Shown: positions 42,301 to 50,598 of the stretch, one piece after another
Layout of the letters: every line of letters begins with the position of its first letter
How positions within the stretch are numbered: the first letter of the stretch is position 1
DNA from: CALMEC01 sp963777565
GTDB taxonomy: Bacteria; Actinomycetota; Thermoleophilia; Miltoncostaeales; Miltoncostaeaceae
DNA: 64,000 nt
Assembly (NCBI GenBank): GCA_963777565.1
Contig: CAVZQZ010000001.1
Location: 62,001 to 126,000, forward strand
Direction of reading: 5' to 3'
Translations under genes and position numbers: made by a program
Notes under the pieces: generated by a model
What the model saw: the letters and a program-made list of their open reading frames with translations, nothing else
Databases searched by the model: none
Told to the model about the DNA's origin: nothing

Positions 42301-42700
42301 CCAGGGCCTCGCGGAGCGTCGCGGCCGCGCCGGCGGCATCACCCGCTGCGAGCGCCAACCGGCCGGAGGCCGACAGCGCCTCGAACCGGTCGAGATCGAG
42401 TTGCCCGGCCGCGACGTGCAGGAGATAGCCGGGCGCGCGAGTCTCGATCGCTCCGTTGGCGGCGCCGTTGGTCGTGACGGCCCGCCGCAGCTGGGAGACG
42501 TACACCTGCACCGTCTGGCGTGCCGTCGGCGGAGGGGCCTCGCCCCACAGCTGGTCGATCAGCCGGTCGGTCGAGATGACCTCGTTGGGGCGGAGCAGGA
42601 GGATCGCCAGCAGTGCCCGCTGCTTGAGTCCGCCGAGCGCAACTGCCCGATCGTCGTCGAGGACCTCCAACGGCCCCAGGATCCGGAACGTGGCGGACAT
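39373..42700 (-). CDS. Transmembrane SARP regulator fused to beta-propeller and family-5 solute-binding domain (frameshifted)
   Basis: About 1,100 residues in four parts. Residues 1-95 are an OmpR-type winged helix and 100-245 a BTAD domain: together a SARP regulator. A membrane helix spans 279-298. After it come YVTN/YncE-like propeller repeats (units such as GAVWVANTLDGTVSRIDPATN), then an extracytoplasmic solute-binding domain (LTRPDPNLIYSLALPFAH, RPPFDRLDARRAVAYAIDREALI). So a cytoplasmic DNA-binding head is joined to an outer ligand sensor. The frame is broken near 41744, 40620 and at several places below 40250, mostly by extra bases; the regulator half is intact. ATG 42700 has a GGGAGGA site. 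It most likely senses a peptide-like ligand; this is inference. Confidence 0.85.
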
Positions 42701-42770
42701 TGATCCTCCCGCGGCGAACGTACCACGCCTCCTGACAGGCGTATAGCCATTCTGCAGGATCGAACGTCCG

Positions 42771-42814
42771 TTTGGCGCCCATTTGGCGCCGGTTTAGCGA
42801 TGGTTTGGCCGGGC
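42771..42814. promoter_or_regulatory. Four direct repeats with exact 11-bp period, probable SARP operator
   Basis: Heptamers TTTGGCG (42771), TTTGGCG (42782), TTTAGCG (42793) and TTTGGCC (42804) start exactly 11 bases apart, with four-base spacers. SARP regulators are known to bind heptameric direct repeats with 11-base spacing. The array lies between the SARP gene and the divergent small membrane protein gene. An inverted repeat, ACGCCT-N6-AGGCGT, is at 42725-42742 on the SARP side, beside a TATACG -10-like box (42740-42745, minus strand). Confidence 0.75.
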
Positions 42815-42854
42815 TCGGGAGCGTCGGCGCGCAGGTCAACCCGAAGGAGGAGAC

Positions 42855-43136
42855 ATGAACCGCGCACATCGTCGGATCGCCATCGCCCTCGCGGTCGCCG
42901 CACTCGCACCAGGGGTGGCACAGGCCAGCGTCCCGCACGAACCCGGCGCCGAGTCCACCGGCGCCCAGGGCACCGTGCTGCTCCAACCGAGGCCGATCGT
43001 CGTCGAGGGACAGACCGGCTTCGACTGGACGGACGCCGGTGTCGGCTTCGCGACCGCGGCGGGTCTGGCATTGCTCGGGGCCGGCTCGATCCTCACCGTT
43101 CGCTGGCATCGGCACATCGGTTCGCCGGCCCATTGA
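42855..43136 (+). CDS. Small exported membrane protein, divergent from the SARP regulator
   Basis: A 93-residue protein with a signal peptide (residues 1-24, ending VAQA), a short extracytoplasmic stretch rich in Pro and acidic residues, and a C-terminal membrane segment (about 62-82) ending in a His-rich tail. A strong AAGGAGGAG ribosome site precedes ATG 42855. I do not recognise a family. Its position across the 11-bp repeat array makes it a likely target of the SARP regulator. Confidence 0.6.
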   Translation: MNRAHRRIAIALAVAALAPGVAQASVPHEPGAESTGAQGTVLLQPRPIVVEGQTGFDWTDAGVGFATAAGLALLGAGSILTVRWHRHIGSPAH

Positions 43137-43231
43137 TCGGTGGACCGGGCGAGGGGGAGCGAGCGTTTCGGCTCGCTCCCGTCGCGCGAGCCGGACGCCG
43201 GTGGACCGCGAACGCTCGCCGGGGCCGACGG

Positions 43232-43237
43232 TATGCT
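43232..43237 (+). promoter_or_regulatory. -10 box of scpA
   Basis: TATGCT, seven bases before ATG 43245. It supports that ATG over the upstream in-frame ATG at 43233, which overlaps this box. Confidence 0.5.
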
Positions 43238-43244
43238 CGCCTCG

Positions 43245-43958
43245 ATGGCGGTGGCAGATCCACTTCAGCAGGATGTCGAGCTCGACCTGTTCCAGGGCCC
43301 GTTCGATCTCCTGCTCACCCTCGTGATCCGCGAGGAGGTCGACCTCTTCGAGCTCCCGCTCGCCGAGCTCATCCACGCCGCCCTCGGCGAGCATGCGGGC
43401 GAACGATGGGACGCGGCGACGACCAGCGAGCTGGTGGTGGTGCTCGCGGCCGTGGCCGAGCTCAAAGCGCGGCGGCTTCTGGGCGAGCCCGAGGAGGACG
43501 AGCCCGATTCGGACGCTGCGGAGGCGCGCGAGCGCCTGGTCGCCCGGCTCATCGCGTACGCGCCGTTCCAGGCCGCCGCCGCGTGGCTCGCGCGGCAGGC
43601 CGAGGCGAGCGCGGGCCATCGCTACCGGCGCGTCCCGCTCGAGCTTGGACCGGCGCCACCGCCGCCCCCGGGCGACGCGCACGAGCTGCTCGTGGCGCTG
43701 CAGCGGATGCTCAACGCGCGGCCCGAGCCGTCGCTCGCCCACATGGGCGCCGCGCGGGTCAGCATGCCCGAGCTCCTCGGGCGGCTCAATCAGGCACTCG
43801 CCGCCGGGCGTGAGGTGAGCTTCGACGCGGTGGTCGAGGGACGGGGGCGGCTGGAGGAGGCCCTCACGCTCGTCGCGGCCCTCGAGCTCGCTCGTCGTGG
43901 CGAGGTGCGCCTCGCGCAGGCCGTGCCGTTCGGCGACATCACCATCGCGCGACGATGA
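43245..43958 (+). CDS. scpA: Segregation and condensation protein A
   Basis: Kleisin subunit of the SMC-ScpAB condensin. The 237-residue protein starts MAVADPLQQDVELDLFQGPFDLLLTLV, where FQGPFDLLL is the hallmark of ScpA, and has the C-terminal winged helix (LEEALTLVAALELARRGEVRLAQ). ATG 43245 is chosen on the -10 box and on family alignment. It heads a tightly overlapping group with scpB, rluB and aroH. Confidence 0.93.
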   Translation: MAVADPLQQDVELDLFQGPFDLLLTLVIREEVDLFELPLAELIHAALGEHAGERWDAATTSELVVVLAAVAELKARRLLGEPEEDEPDSDAAEARERLVARLIAYAPFQAAAAWLARQAEASAGHRYRRVPLELGPAPPPPPGDAHELLVALQRMLNARPEPSLAHMGAARVSMPELLGRLNQALAAGREVSFDAVVEGRGRLEEALTLVAALELARRGEVRLAQAVPFGDITIARR

Positions 43959-44572
43959 CGTCGACGGCCCGGAAGGTCGAGGCGTTGCTGTTCCTGAGCC
44001 CGGAGCCGCTCGCGGTGGAGGTGCTCGCCGAGCTCGTGGAGGTCGAGGTGGGCGAGGTCCACGAGGCCCTCGCCGAGCTCGATGCACGCCACGACGAGGA
44101 CAGCGGACTTCAGGTCGCCGAGGTCGCCGGGGGCTACACGCTCCGCACCCGGGCCGATCTCGAAGACGTCTGCGACCGGCTCCGCCAGCGGCCTCCCGAG
44201 GATCGACTCTCGCCGGCGGCCCTCGAGACGCTCGCGGTGGTCGCCTACCTCGAGCCGGTCAGCCGGCCCGACATCGGCCGCCTGCGCGGCGTGTCGGTCG
44301 ACTCCACCGTCGCGAACCTCGTCGAGCGAGGGCTGCTCGAGGAGGCCGGGCGAGCCGCGTCGACCGGGGCGATGCGCTATCGCACCACCCGGGCGTTCCA
44401 GGAGCGCTTCGGCCTTGCGAGCAGCGACGACCTCCCGCCGATCGACCGCTTCGAGCTCAGCGGTCCGCAGGCGGAGGAGCTCCGCCGCCGCCTCGTCGAC
44501 GCGGGGCATCTCGGACCGCCGGGACCGGTGCCCCTGCAGGAAGTTCCGGCACCCGCGCCAGACGACGCATGA
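43955..44572 (+). CDS. scpB: Segregation and condensation protein B
   Basis: Partner of ScpA in the condensin complex. The 205-residue protein shows two winged-helix domains: the first from KVEALLFLSPEPLAVE, the second from LSPAALETLAVVAYLEPVSRPDIGRLRGV, the ScpB signature. The last 30 residues are a loose Pro/Ala tail. Its ATG overlaps the scpA stop by four bases and its stop overlaps rluB likewise. Confidence 0.95.
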   Translation: MTSTARKVEALLFLSPEPLAVEVLAELVEVEVGEVHEALAELDARHDEDSGLQVAEVAGGYTLRTRADLEDVCDRLRQRPPEDRLSPAALETLAVVAYLEPVSRPDIGRLRGVSVDSTVANLVERGLLEEAGRAASTGAMRYRTTRAFQERFGLASSDDLPPIDRFELSGPQAEELRRRLVDAGHLGPPGPVPLQEVPAPAPDDA

Positions 44573-45282
44573 GGGTGCAGCGTGCCCTCGCCCTTGCCGG
44601 GGTCGCGAGCCGCCGGGCCGCCGAGCGGCTCGTCGAAGAGGGCCGGGTGCGGGTCAACGGCGAGCTCGCGCACATCGGCCAGGACGTCGGCGAGGCCGAC
44701 GAGATCACCGTGGACGGCCGCCGGGTTGCGGCGGAGACCGCCTCGACCTACCTGCTCAACAAGCGCATGGGCACCGTCTCGACCGTGAGCGACCCCGAAG
44801 GCCGCCCCACCGTGCTCGTCGGGTTGCCGTCGGATGTGCGCCTCTACCCGGTCGGCCGGCTCGACATCAACACCACCGGGGCGCTCCTCATCACGAACGA
44901 CGGCGATCTCGCGCACCGGCTGATGCACCCGCGCTACCGCGTGCCGAAGGTGTACGACACCCTGGTGGAGGGTCGCGTGTCCGCCGAGGCGATCCGGCGG
45001 CTACGCAGGGGTGTCGAGCTCGAGGACTGTGTCACGAGCCCGGCGACGGTGGAGCGCATGGATCGCCTCCATCCCGGTGGCACCTGGCTGCAGATCGAGA
45101 TCGCGGAGGGGCGCAACCGGCAGGTGCGCCGGATGTGCGAGGCGGTCGGGCATCCGGTCATCAAGCTGCACCGCTCGCGCTACGCGGGGATCACCCTGGG
45201 CCGGCTGCGCCCCGGCGAGTGGCGACCCCTCAGCACCGACGAGCTGCGTCGGCTCGGCCGGCTGGTGGAGCTCGACCGATGA
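44569..45282 (+). CDS. rluB: 23S rRNA pseudouridine synthase (RluB/RsuA type)
   Basis: Makes a pseudouridine in large-subunit rRNA. An N-terminal S4 RNA-binding domain (RVQRALALAGVASRRAAERLVEEGRV) precedes the catalytic domain, with the essential Asp in GRLDINTTGALLITNDG and the C-terminal motif EGRNRQVRRMCEAVGHPV. 237 residues, full length. RluB rather than RsuA is inferred from its place after scpB, a common gene order. Confidence 0.92.
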   Translation: MRVQRALALAGVASRRAAERLVEEGRVRVNGELAHIGQDVGEADEITVDGRRVAAETASTYLLNKRMGTVSTVSDPEGRPTVLVGLPSDVRLYPVGRLDINTTGALLITNDGDLAHRLMHPRYRVPKVYDTLVEGRVSAEAIRRLRRGVELEDCVTSPATVERMDRLHPGGTWLQIEIAEGRNRQVRRMCEAVGHPVIKLHRSRYAGITLGRLRPGEWRPLSTDELRRLGRLVELDR

Positions 45283-45647
45283 GCGACGTGCGGCTGCGTG
45301 CGATCCGCGGGGCGATCAGCGTCCCGCGGGACACCAGCGAGGAGATCCGCCGGTGCACCACCGAGCTGCTCGAGGCGATCCTCGAGCGCAACGGCCTGGT
45401 GAGCGACGACCTCGTGTCGATCATCTTCACCACCACCCACGACCTCGTATCGGACTTCCCGGCGGTCGCGGCCCGGGAGATCGGGCTTTCGAACGTCCCG
45501 CTGCTGTGCACCCAGGAGATCCCGGTGGTCGGTTCGATGCCGCGATGCGTGCGGGTCCTGGTTCACTGCTATCCGCCCGAGGACCGGGCGATCCGCCATG
45601 TGTACCTGCGCGAGGCCCGGCAGCTTCGGATGGATCTGCCCGAGTAG
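45279..45647 (+). CDS. aroH: Monofunctional chorismate mutase, AroH type
   Basis: Rearranges chorismate to prephenate, the branch step to Phe and Tyr. The 122-residue protein follows the Bacillus AroH plan: LRAIRGAISVPRDT with the active-site Arg, IIFTTTHDLVSDFPAVAAREIG, PLLCTQEIPVVGSMPRCVRVLVH with the second active-site Arg, and a YLREARQLR tail. ATG 45279 overlaps the rluB stop. It links this cluster to the other aromatic genes at 48.4-57.6 kb. Confidence 0.93.
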   Translation: MSDVRLRAIRGAISVPRDTSEEIRRCTTELLEAILERNGLVSDDLVSIIFTTTHDLVSDFPAVAAREIGLSNVPLLCTQEIPVVGSMPRCVRVLVHCYPPEDRAIRHVYLREARQLRMDLPE

Positions 45648-45665
45648 CGGCCGCGCCTTCACCGC

Positions 45666-45694
45666 TCGACCGGTTCGGGCCGGAGGGCTACGCT
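45666..45694 (+). promoter_or_regulatory. Promoter of the DUF1361 gene
   Basis: TCGACC (45666-45671) and TACGCT (45689-45694) are 17 bases apart; the -10 ends seven bases before GTG 45702, indicating a leaderless message. Confidence 0.55.
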
Positions 45695-45701
45695 GGATCA
45701 T

Positions 45702-46376
45702 GTGAACCCCCATCCGGCACGGGCACGGCGCCTCATCCTGGTTGCGCTTGCGCTCGCATCGGCGTTCTGCGTGGCCATGATCCTGGCCCGGCCGGTGCTC
45801 TCCGGCGAGGTGTACCACCGGTACCTGGTGTGGAATCTGTTCTTGGCGTGGATCCCGTTCGTGCTGGCGCTCGTGATCTACGACCGGGCGAAGCGCGTCC
45901 GGCTCGACGTGTGGCAGGTGGCGCTGTTCGGCGCCTGGCTGGTGTTCCTCCCGAATGCGCCGTACATCGTCACCGACCTGATCCACTTCCGCGAACGGGC
46001 GGTGTCGCCGGTCTGGTTCGATGCGGTGACGTACCTGTCGTTCGCCTGGACGGGGATGCTGCTCGGACTGGTGGCCCTGTATCTCGTCCATTGCGCGGTG
46101 CGGACATGGTTCGGCGCCGGGGTGGGGTGGGTCGTGGTGGTCGCGACGAGCGTGCTGTCGGGCCTTGGGATCTACCTTGGCAGATTCCTCCGCTGGAACA
46201 GCTGGGACGTGCTCGCGAACCCGTCGGCGCTCCTGGGCGACCTCGCCGCGATCATCCGTGACCCGATCGGGAAGCCCCTCGCCGTGACGGTGCTGTTCAC
46301 GGCATTCATCGGCGTGGCCTACCTCGCGATGTACGCGCTCGCGGAGCTGCGCGCCGACTCCAGCCGCCGAGCCTGA
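45702..46376 (+). CDS. DUF1361 membrane protein
   Basis: A 224-residue membrane protein with six to seven hydrophobic segments and the DUF1361 signature: YLVWNLFLAWIPFVLAL near the start, LFLPNAPYIVTDLIHFR in the middle, and GIYLGRFLRWNSWDVLANP. Function unknown. The GTG start at 45702 is fixed by the -10 box. It begins the block of unrelated genes that separates aroH from hisC. Confidence 0.85.
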   Translation: MNPHPARARRLILVALALASAFCVAMILARPVLSGEVYHRYLVWNLFLAWIPFVLALVIYDRAKRVRLDVWQVALFGAWLVFLPNAPYIVTDLIHFRERAVSPVWFDAVTYLSFAWTGMLLGLVALYLVHCAVRTWFGAGVGWVVVVATSVLSGLGIYLGRFLRWNSWDVLANPSALLGDLAAIIRDPIGKPLAVTVLFTAFIGVAYLAMYALAELRADSSRRA

Positions 46377-46557
46377 CGTCCCGGTCCCGGCGTCACACCT
46401 CCGCAGCGGGTGAAGCACGCCTGAGTCCGGCGCCTTGACGATCGTGAGACGAGCGGCGAGGGTGGGTCTTCGCTGCGGCGAATGGGTGCCGCATCCTCGA
46501 CACGAGACAGGTGCGTCGTCGCTCGCGGCCTCTGATCCCGAATGGGGGAGCGACCAG

Positions 46558-47391
46558 GTGGAGCCTGAACCACGAGACCCCGACTTTCGGACGCGCCAGT
46601 CACGCGCATGGGGCGGTCCCGCCGCCGGCTATCACGCGATTGCTCAGGAGGTGCAGCCGCTCGCGGAGCGCCTCTTGGACGTCGTGGGCATCGCCCTGGA
46701 CGACGAGGTTCTCGACGCGGCCGCCGGCACGGGGATCACGGCGATGTCGGCTGCACGCCGTGGTGCACGGGTTACCGCACTGGACTTCGCCGCCCCATTG
46801 TTGGAGGCGGGCCGGGTCATCGCCGAACGTGGACTTCACATCGAGGGCATCGAATGGGTGGAGGGCGACGTCGAGCAGATGCCGTTCCCAGACGCCAGGT
46901 TCGACGCGGTGGTGTCGACGGTGGGGGTGATCTTTGCGTCCGATCATCGCCGCGTCGCCCGAGAACTGCGACGCGTCCTACGCCTACGGGGTCGGCTGGG
47001 TCTGGCGTGCGCGAAACCCGAGGGGACTGTGGGCAAGCTCAACGCCGTCCGTAGCCGCTTTGTCCCCCTGCCGACGGGCGTCGCGCAGCCTCACGACTGG
47101 GGCAGACCCGACTACGCGCTTGACCTGCTCGCCGCCGCCGGTTTCGGGGACATCGAGTGCCAGGACGCGTGGTTCCCGATCGTTGCCGGCTCGCCCGAAG
47201 AAGCCCGTGACCGATGGATCTCCGGTTTCGGACCGATGCGTCAGACGTACGCCGGGCTGACTGACCGTGACCGCGAGCGGCTGCGGGCCGATCTACTCGA
47301 ACTCTTCCAGGAGTTCGCGATCGAGGGGCTGGGCATGGTCATGCCTCGGGAAGCCCTGCTCGTGAGTGCCACCGCCGAGGCGGGCGCGTGA
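46558..47391 (+). CDS. Class I SAM-dependent methyltransferase
   Basis: About 277 residues. Motif I is EVLDAAAGTGITAMSAARRG, then VTALDFAAPLLEAG, and the post-motif VEGDVEQMPFPDARFDAVVST, as in UbiE-like small-molecule methyltransferases. GTG 46558 is chosen because a GGGGGAG site lies ten bases upstream and family similarity begins near it; the frame could be extended to a TTG at 46435, whose first 41 codons look non-coding. Base composition is slightly less G+C-rich than the neighbours, which may hint at separate origin. Confidence 0.8.
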   Translation: MEPEPRDPDFRTRQSRAWGGPAAGYHAIAQEVQPLAERLLDVVGIALDDEVLDAAAGTGITAMSAARRGARVTALDFAAPLLEAGRVIAERGLHIEGIEWVEGDVEQMPFPDARFDAVVSTVGVIFASDHRRVARELRRVLRLRGRLGLACAKPEGTVGKLNAVRSRFVPLPTGVAQPHDWGRPDYALDLLAAAGFGDIECQDAWFPIVAGSPEEARDRWISGFGPMRQTYAGLTDRDRERLRADLLELFQEFAIEGLGMVMPREALLVSATAEAGA

Positions 47392-47443
47392 GCCCGGGCT
47401 CAACCATCCCGGGCGATGAACGATCGCCCCAACGCGCGGCACC

Positions 47444-47478
47444 GTCCCGGGCGCCGAACACTGCTCGTCGCCCGGGAC
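47444..47478. terminator. Perfect 10-bp inverted repeat between convergent genes
   Basis: GTCCCGGGCG (47444-47453) pairs with CGCCCGGGAC (47469-47478) over a 15-base loop. A second hairpin, CGCTCCCG/CGGGAGCG, lies at 47500-47526. Both sit between the convergent methyltransferase and peroxiredoxin genes and probably stop transcription from either side; there is no T tract. Confidence 0.5.
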
Positions 47479-47527
47479 GCGCTGAACCGACTCGCCGGCC
47501 GCTCCCGTGCGAGGCGGCCGGGAGCGA

Positions 47528-48187
47528 TTACTTCGGCTGCGGCACGATCCGGATGTAGGGCCGCGGGGACTCCCAGCCGTCCGGGTACTTCTCCTTGGCC
47601 TCGTCGTCTGAGACTGCGCCGGCGATGATGACGTCGTCGCCGTCGACCCAGTTCACGGGCGTGGAGACCTTGTGCTCGGCGGTGAGCTGCAGAGAGTCGA
47701 CGACTCGCAGCACCTCGTCGAAGTTCCGCCCCGTCGTCATCGGATAGACCAGAACGAGCTTGACTTTCTTGTCCGGGCCGATCACGAAGACGTTGCGCAC
47801 CGTCTGGTTGTCCGCAGGCGTCCGCGAGTACACGTCTCCTTCGGTGTCCTCCGGCAGCATCCCGTAGAGCTTCGAGACATTGAAGTCGGCATCGCCGATC
47901 ATCGGGTAGTTCGGTGCGTATCCCTGGGTCTCCTCGATGTCCTTCGCCCATTTCTCGTGGTTCTCGACCGGGTCGACCGAGAGGCCGATGACCTTGACGT
48001 TCCGGCGATCGAACTCCGGCTTGATCTTGGCCATGTAGCCGAGCTCGGTCGTGCACACCGGGGTGAAGTCCTTGGGATGGGAGAACAGCACCGCCCACGA
48101 ATCGCCGATCCAGTCGTGGAAGCGGATCGTCCCCTCAGTCGTCGTCGCCTCAAAATCAGGTGCCGTCTCGCCGAGCTGCAAAGCCAT
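47528..48187 (-). CDS. 1-Cys peroxiredoxin (Prx6 type)
   Basis: Reduces hydrogen peroxide and organic hydroperoxides. The 219-residue protein has the peroxidatic Cys at residue 45 in HPKDFTPVCTTELG, and the long C-terminal Prx6 extension ending RPYIRIVPQPK. No second resolving Cys is evident, as in 1-Cys Prx. A ribosome site AAAGGGGACAGG precedes ATG 48187. Upstream, a directly repeated GATAAT (48270-48275 and 48279-48284) in an A/T-rich patch could be a promoter or metal/peroxide-regulator site. Confidence 0.93.
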   Translation of the reverse strand: MALQLGETAPDFEATTTEGTIRFHDWIGDSWAVLFSHPKDFTPVCTTELGYMAKIKPEFDRRNVKVIGLSVDPVENHEKWAKDIEETQGYAPNYPMIGDADFNVSKLYGMLPEDTEGDVYSRTPADNQTVRNVFVIGPDKKVKLVLVYPMTTGRNFDEVLRVVDSLQLTAEHKVSTPVNWVDGDDVIIAGAVSDDEAKEKYPDGWESPRPYIRIVPQPK

Positions 48188-48386
48188 CTTCCTGTCCCCT
48201 TTCGGATGTGGGGTCCGGTCGCGTCGGCGGCCGCCGGTGCGACGAGACCCCGAACTGCATAAAGTCGAAGATAATTCGGATAATAGACGCAGCGATCCCG
48301 CCGTGCCCAGCCATCGAAGGTTCGTGACGCCTTTCGCCGCGCGCCGCAGGGTGAAGGGGAGGAACAGCCCCTACACTTGGTTCGCC

Positions 48387-49507
48387 ATGCCGCTCCGAGT
48401 CTCACCACGCCTCGACGGCGATCCCGACGTACGAGCCCGGCCTCACCACGGCCGAGGTGCTCGCGCGCTACGGGCTCGAGGCCGCGGTCAAGCTCGCGTC
48501 CAACGAGAGCCCGTTCCCGCCGCTTCCGCAGGTCGAAGCGGTCGTGCAGGCAGGGCTCGCCGGGCTCAACCGCTACCCGGACGCCTACGCGCGATCGCTT
48601 CGGCGGGCGCTCGCCGAGCGTCACGGCGTCGACGTCGGATCAGGTCGTCGTGGGGAACGGCTCGTGCGAGCTGATCCTCCTCGCCGGTCAGGCGTTGCTC
48701 GACCCGGGCACCACCGTCGTCCACGCCGACCCCTCCTTCGCGCTCTACCCGCACCTCGCGGCGACCAGCGGCGCGAGGCCGTCGCCGTCCCGCTGGCCGC
48801 CCGACGCCGGACACGACCTCGACGCCATGGCCGCGGCGATCGACGAGCGCACCCGCCTCGTGATCGTGTGCAACCCCAACAACCCCACCGGGGTGTACCG
48901 GCGCGCCGATGCGATCGAGCGGTTCCTCGACCTCGTGCCGGACGATCTCGCCGTGCTCGTCGACGAGGCGTACTACGACTTCGTCGACCGGCCCGACGCC
49001 GGCCGGACATGTCGCTCGCCCGGCGAGCGTCCCAACCTGCTCGTGACGCGCACGTTCAGCAAGGCGCACGGCCTCTGCGGCCTGCGCGTGGGCTACGGGG
49101 TCGGCTGCACCGGCTGGATCGACGGCCCTCGACAAGGTGCGCCAGCCGTTCAACACCAACGCCCTCGCCCAGGCGGCGGCGCTCGAGAGCCTGCGCCATC
49201 CCGCGGCGATCGCGCGGCGCGTCACCGAGACCCTCGGCGAGCGCGCGCCGGGTGGAGGCGGCGCTCACGGATCTGGGCGTGCCCTTTACCCCGAGCCAGG
49301 CCAACTTTATCCTGCTGCATGCGGACTCCGACATGCCGGATGAGCGGATCGCTCCACGAGGATCTCCTCCGGCGCGGGGTCATCGTCGCGACGGAGCGGC
49401 CTTGGGTGTGCCGGGCACCATCCGGCGTCACGATCGGGACCGCGCAGGAGAACGACGCGTTCCTGGCCGCGCTCAGCCAGGTCTCACCCGATCGATGTCG
49501 AAGCTGA
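48387..49507 (+). CDS. hisC: Histidinol-phosphate/aromatic aminotransferase, multiply frameshifted
   Basis: PLP enzyme of the HisC family. It starts MPLRVSPRLD, and one extra G near 48418 separates that from IPTYEPGLTTAEVLARYGLEAAVKLASNES in the next frames. Other blocks are NRYPDAYARSLRRAL, VVVGNGSCELI, VIVCNPNNPTG, VDEAYYDF and TRTFSKAHGLCGLRVGYG with the PLP Lys. At least five shifts are needed (near 48418, 48637, 48772, 49130 and beyond). Placed directly before aroF and tyrA, it probably serves as the Phe/Tyr aminotransferase. Near-leaderless: TACACT lies nine bases before ATG 48387. Confidence 0.88.
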
Positions 49508-49513
49508 CCAAGG

Positions 49514-50585
49514 ATGGACGTCGGCATGATGATCGTGATGCAGGAGGGCGCGACCGACGAGCAGATCCGCCACGTCGTCGAACGGATCGAGGCCAGCCGG
49601 GGCGCGGGCGCACGTCTCCCGCGGCGAGTTCGTCACGGTCATCGGCGCGATCGGCGACGACCGCGAGCTCGTCGCGTCGATGTCAGCTCGAGGGCGAGCC
49701 CGGGCGTCGAGAAGGTCGTCCCGATCCTCAAGCCGTACAAGCTCGTCTCGCGCGACTTCCGCGGCGAGGACCGGGTGGTCGAGGTCGGCGGCCGGCAGAT
49801 CGGCGGCGGACAACTTCGGCCTGATCGCCGGTCCCTGCGCGGTGGAGATCGCGCGAGCAGACGCTGGCGTCCGCACGCGTCTGCAAGGCCGCGGGCGCGA
49901 CCTTCCTCCGCGGCGGCGCGTACAAGCCGCGCACGTCGCCCTACACCTTCCAGGGGCTCGGCAAGCCCGCCCTGGAGATCCTCGCCGAGGCGCGCGAGGA
50001 GACCGGCCTTCCGATCGTGACCGAGTGCATGGACATCCGGCAGCTCGAGGACGTCCTCGAGGTGGCCGACGTGATCCAGCTCGGCGCCCGCAACATGCAG
50101 AACTTCGACCTCCTCCGGAGGTCGGGACGTACCGGCCGGCCGGTGCTGCTCAAGCGCGGCCTGTCGAACACGATCGAGGAGTGGCTGCTCTCGGCCGAGT
50201 ACATCGCGCGAGAGGGCAATGACCAGATCATCCTCTGCGAGCGCGGCATCCGCACGTTCGAGACGGCGACCCGCTCCACGCTCGACATCTCCGCGGTGCC
50301 GGTGGCCAAGAGCCTGACCAGCCTGCCGGTGATCGTCGACCCGTCCCACGCGGCCGGGAAGCGCGACCTCATCCTCCCGATGGCGCGCGCCGCGGTCGTC
50401 GCGGGTGCGGACGGGCTCATCGTCGAGGTGCACCCGTCGCCCGGAGCACGCCCTCTGCGACGGCCCCCAGGCCCTCCACGCGGATACGGTTCGGCGCATG
50501 GGTGGCGGACGTGCGCCGCTGCGTCGACCTGATGGGCAAGGTCATCGCCGGCGGCGAGTCGGTGCCGGTCGGCGTCGCTGGGTAG
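49514..50585 (+). CDS. aroF: 3-deoxy-7-phosphoheptulonate synthase (AroF/type Ib), frameshifted
   Basis: First enzyme of the shikimate pathway, joining PEP and erythrose 4-phosphate. An N-terminal ferredoxin-like (ACT-type) regulatory domain (MMIVMQEGATDEQIRHVVER, then LKPYKLVSRDF) precedes the barrel, with GPCAVE, GATFLRGGAYKPRTSPY, QLGARNMQNF and the His/Glu metal motifs in PVIVDPSHAAGKR and EVHPSPEHA. Frameshifts occur near 49603, 49680, 49807, 49850 and 50445, mostly +1. The regulatory domain suggests feedback control by Phe, Tyr or prephenate. ATG 49514 or the later ATGs at 49526-49531 are possible starts. Confidence 0.9.
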
Positions 50586-50598
50586 CGCACCGCACCCG

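Noticed and set aside
46435..46557. Extended N-terminus of the methyltransferase from TTG 46435
   Set aside because: The first 41 codons look non-coding, and GTG 46558 has a ribosome site directly before the methyltransferase similarity.
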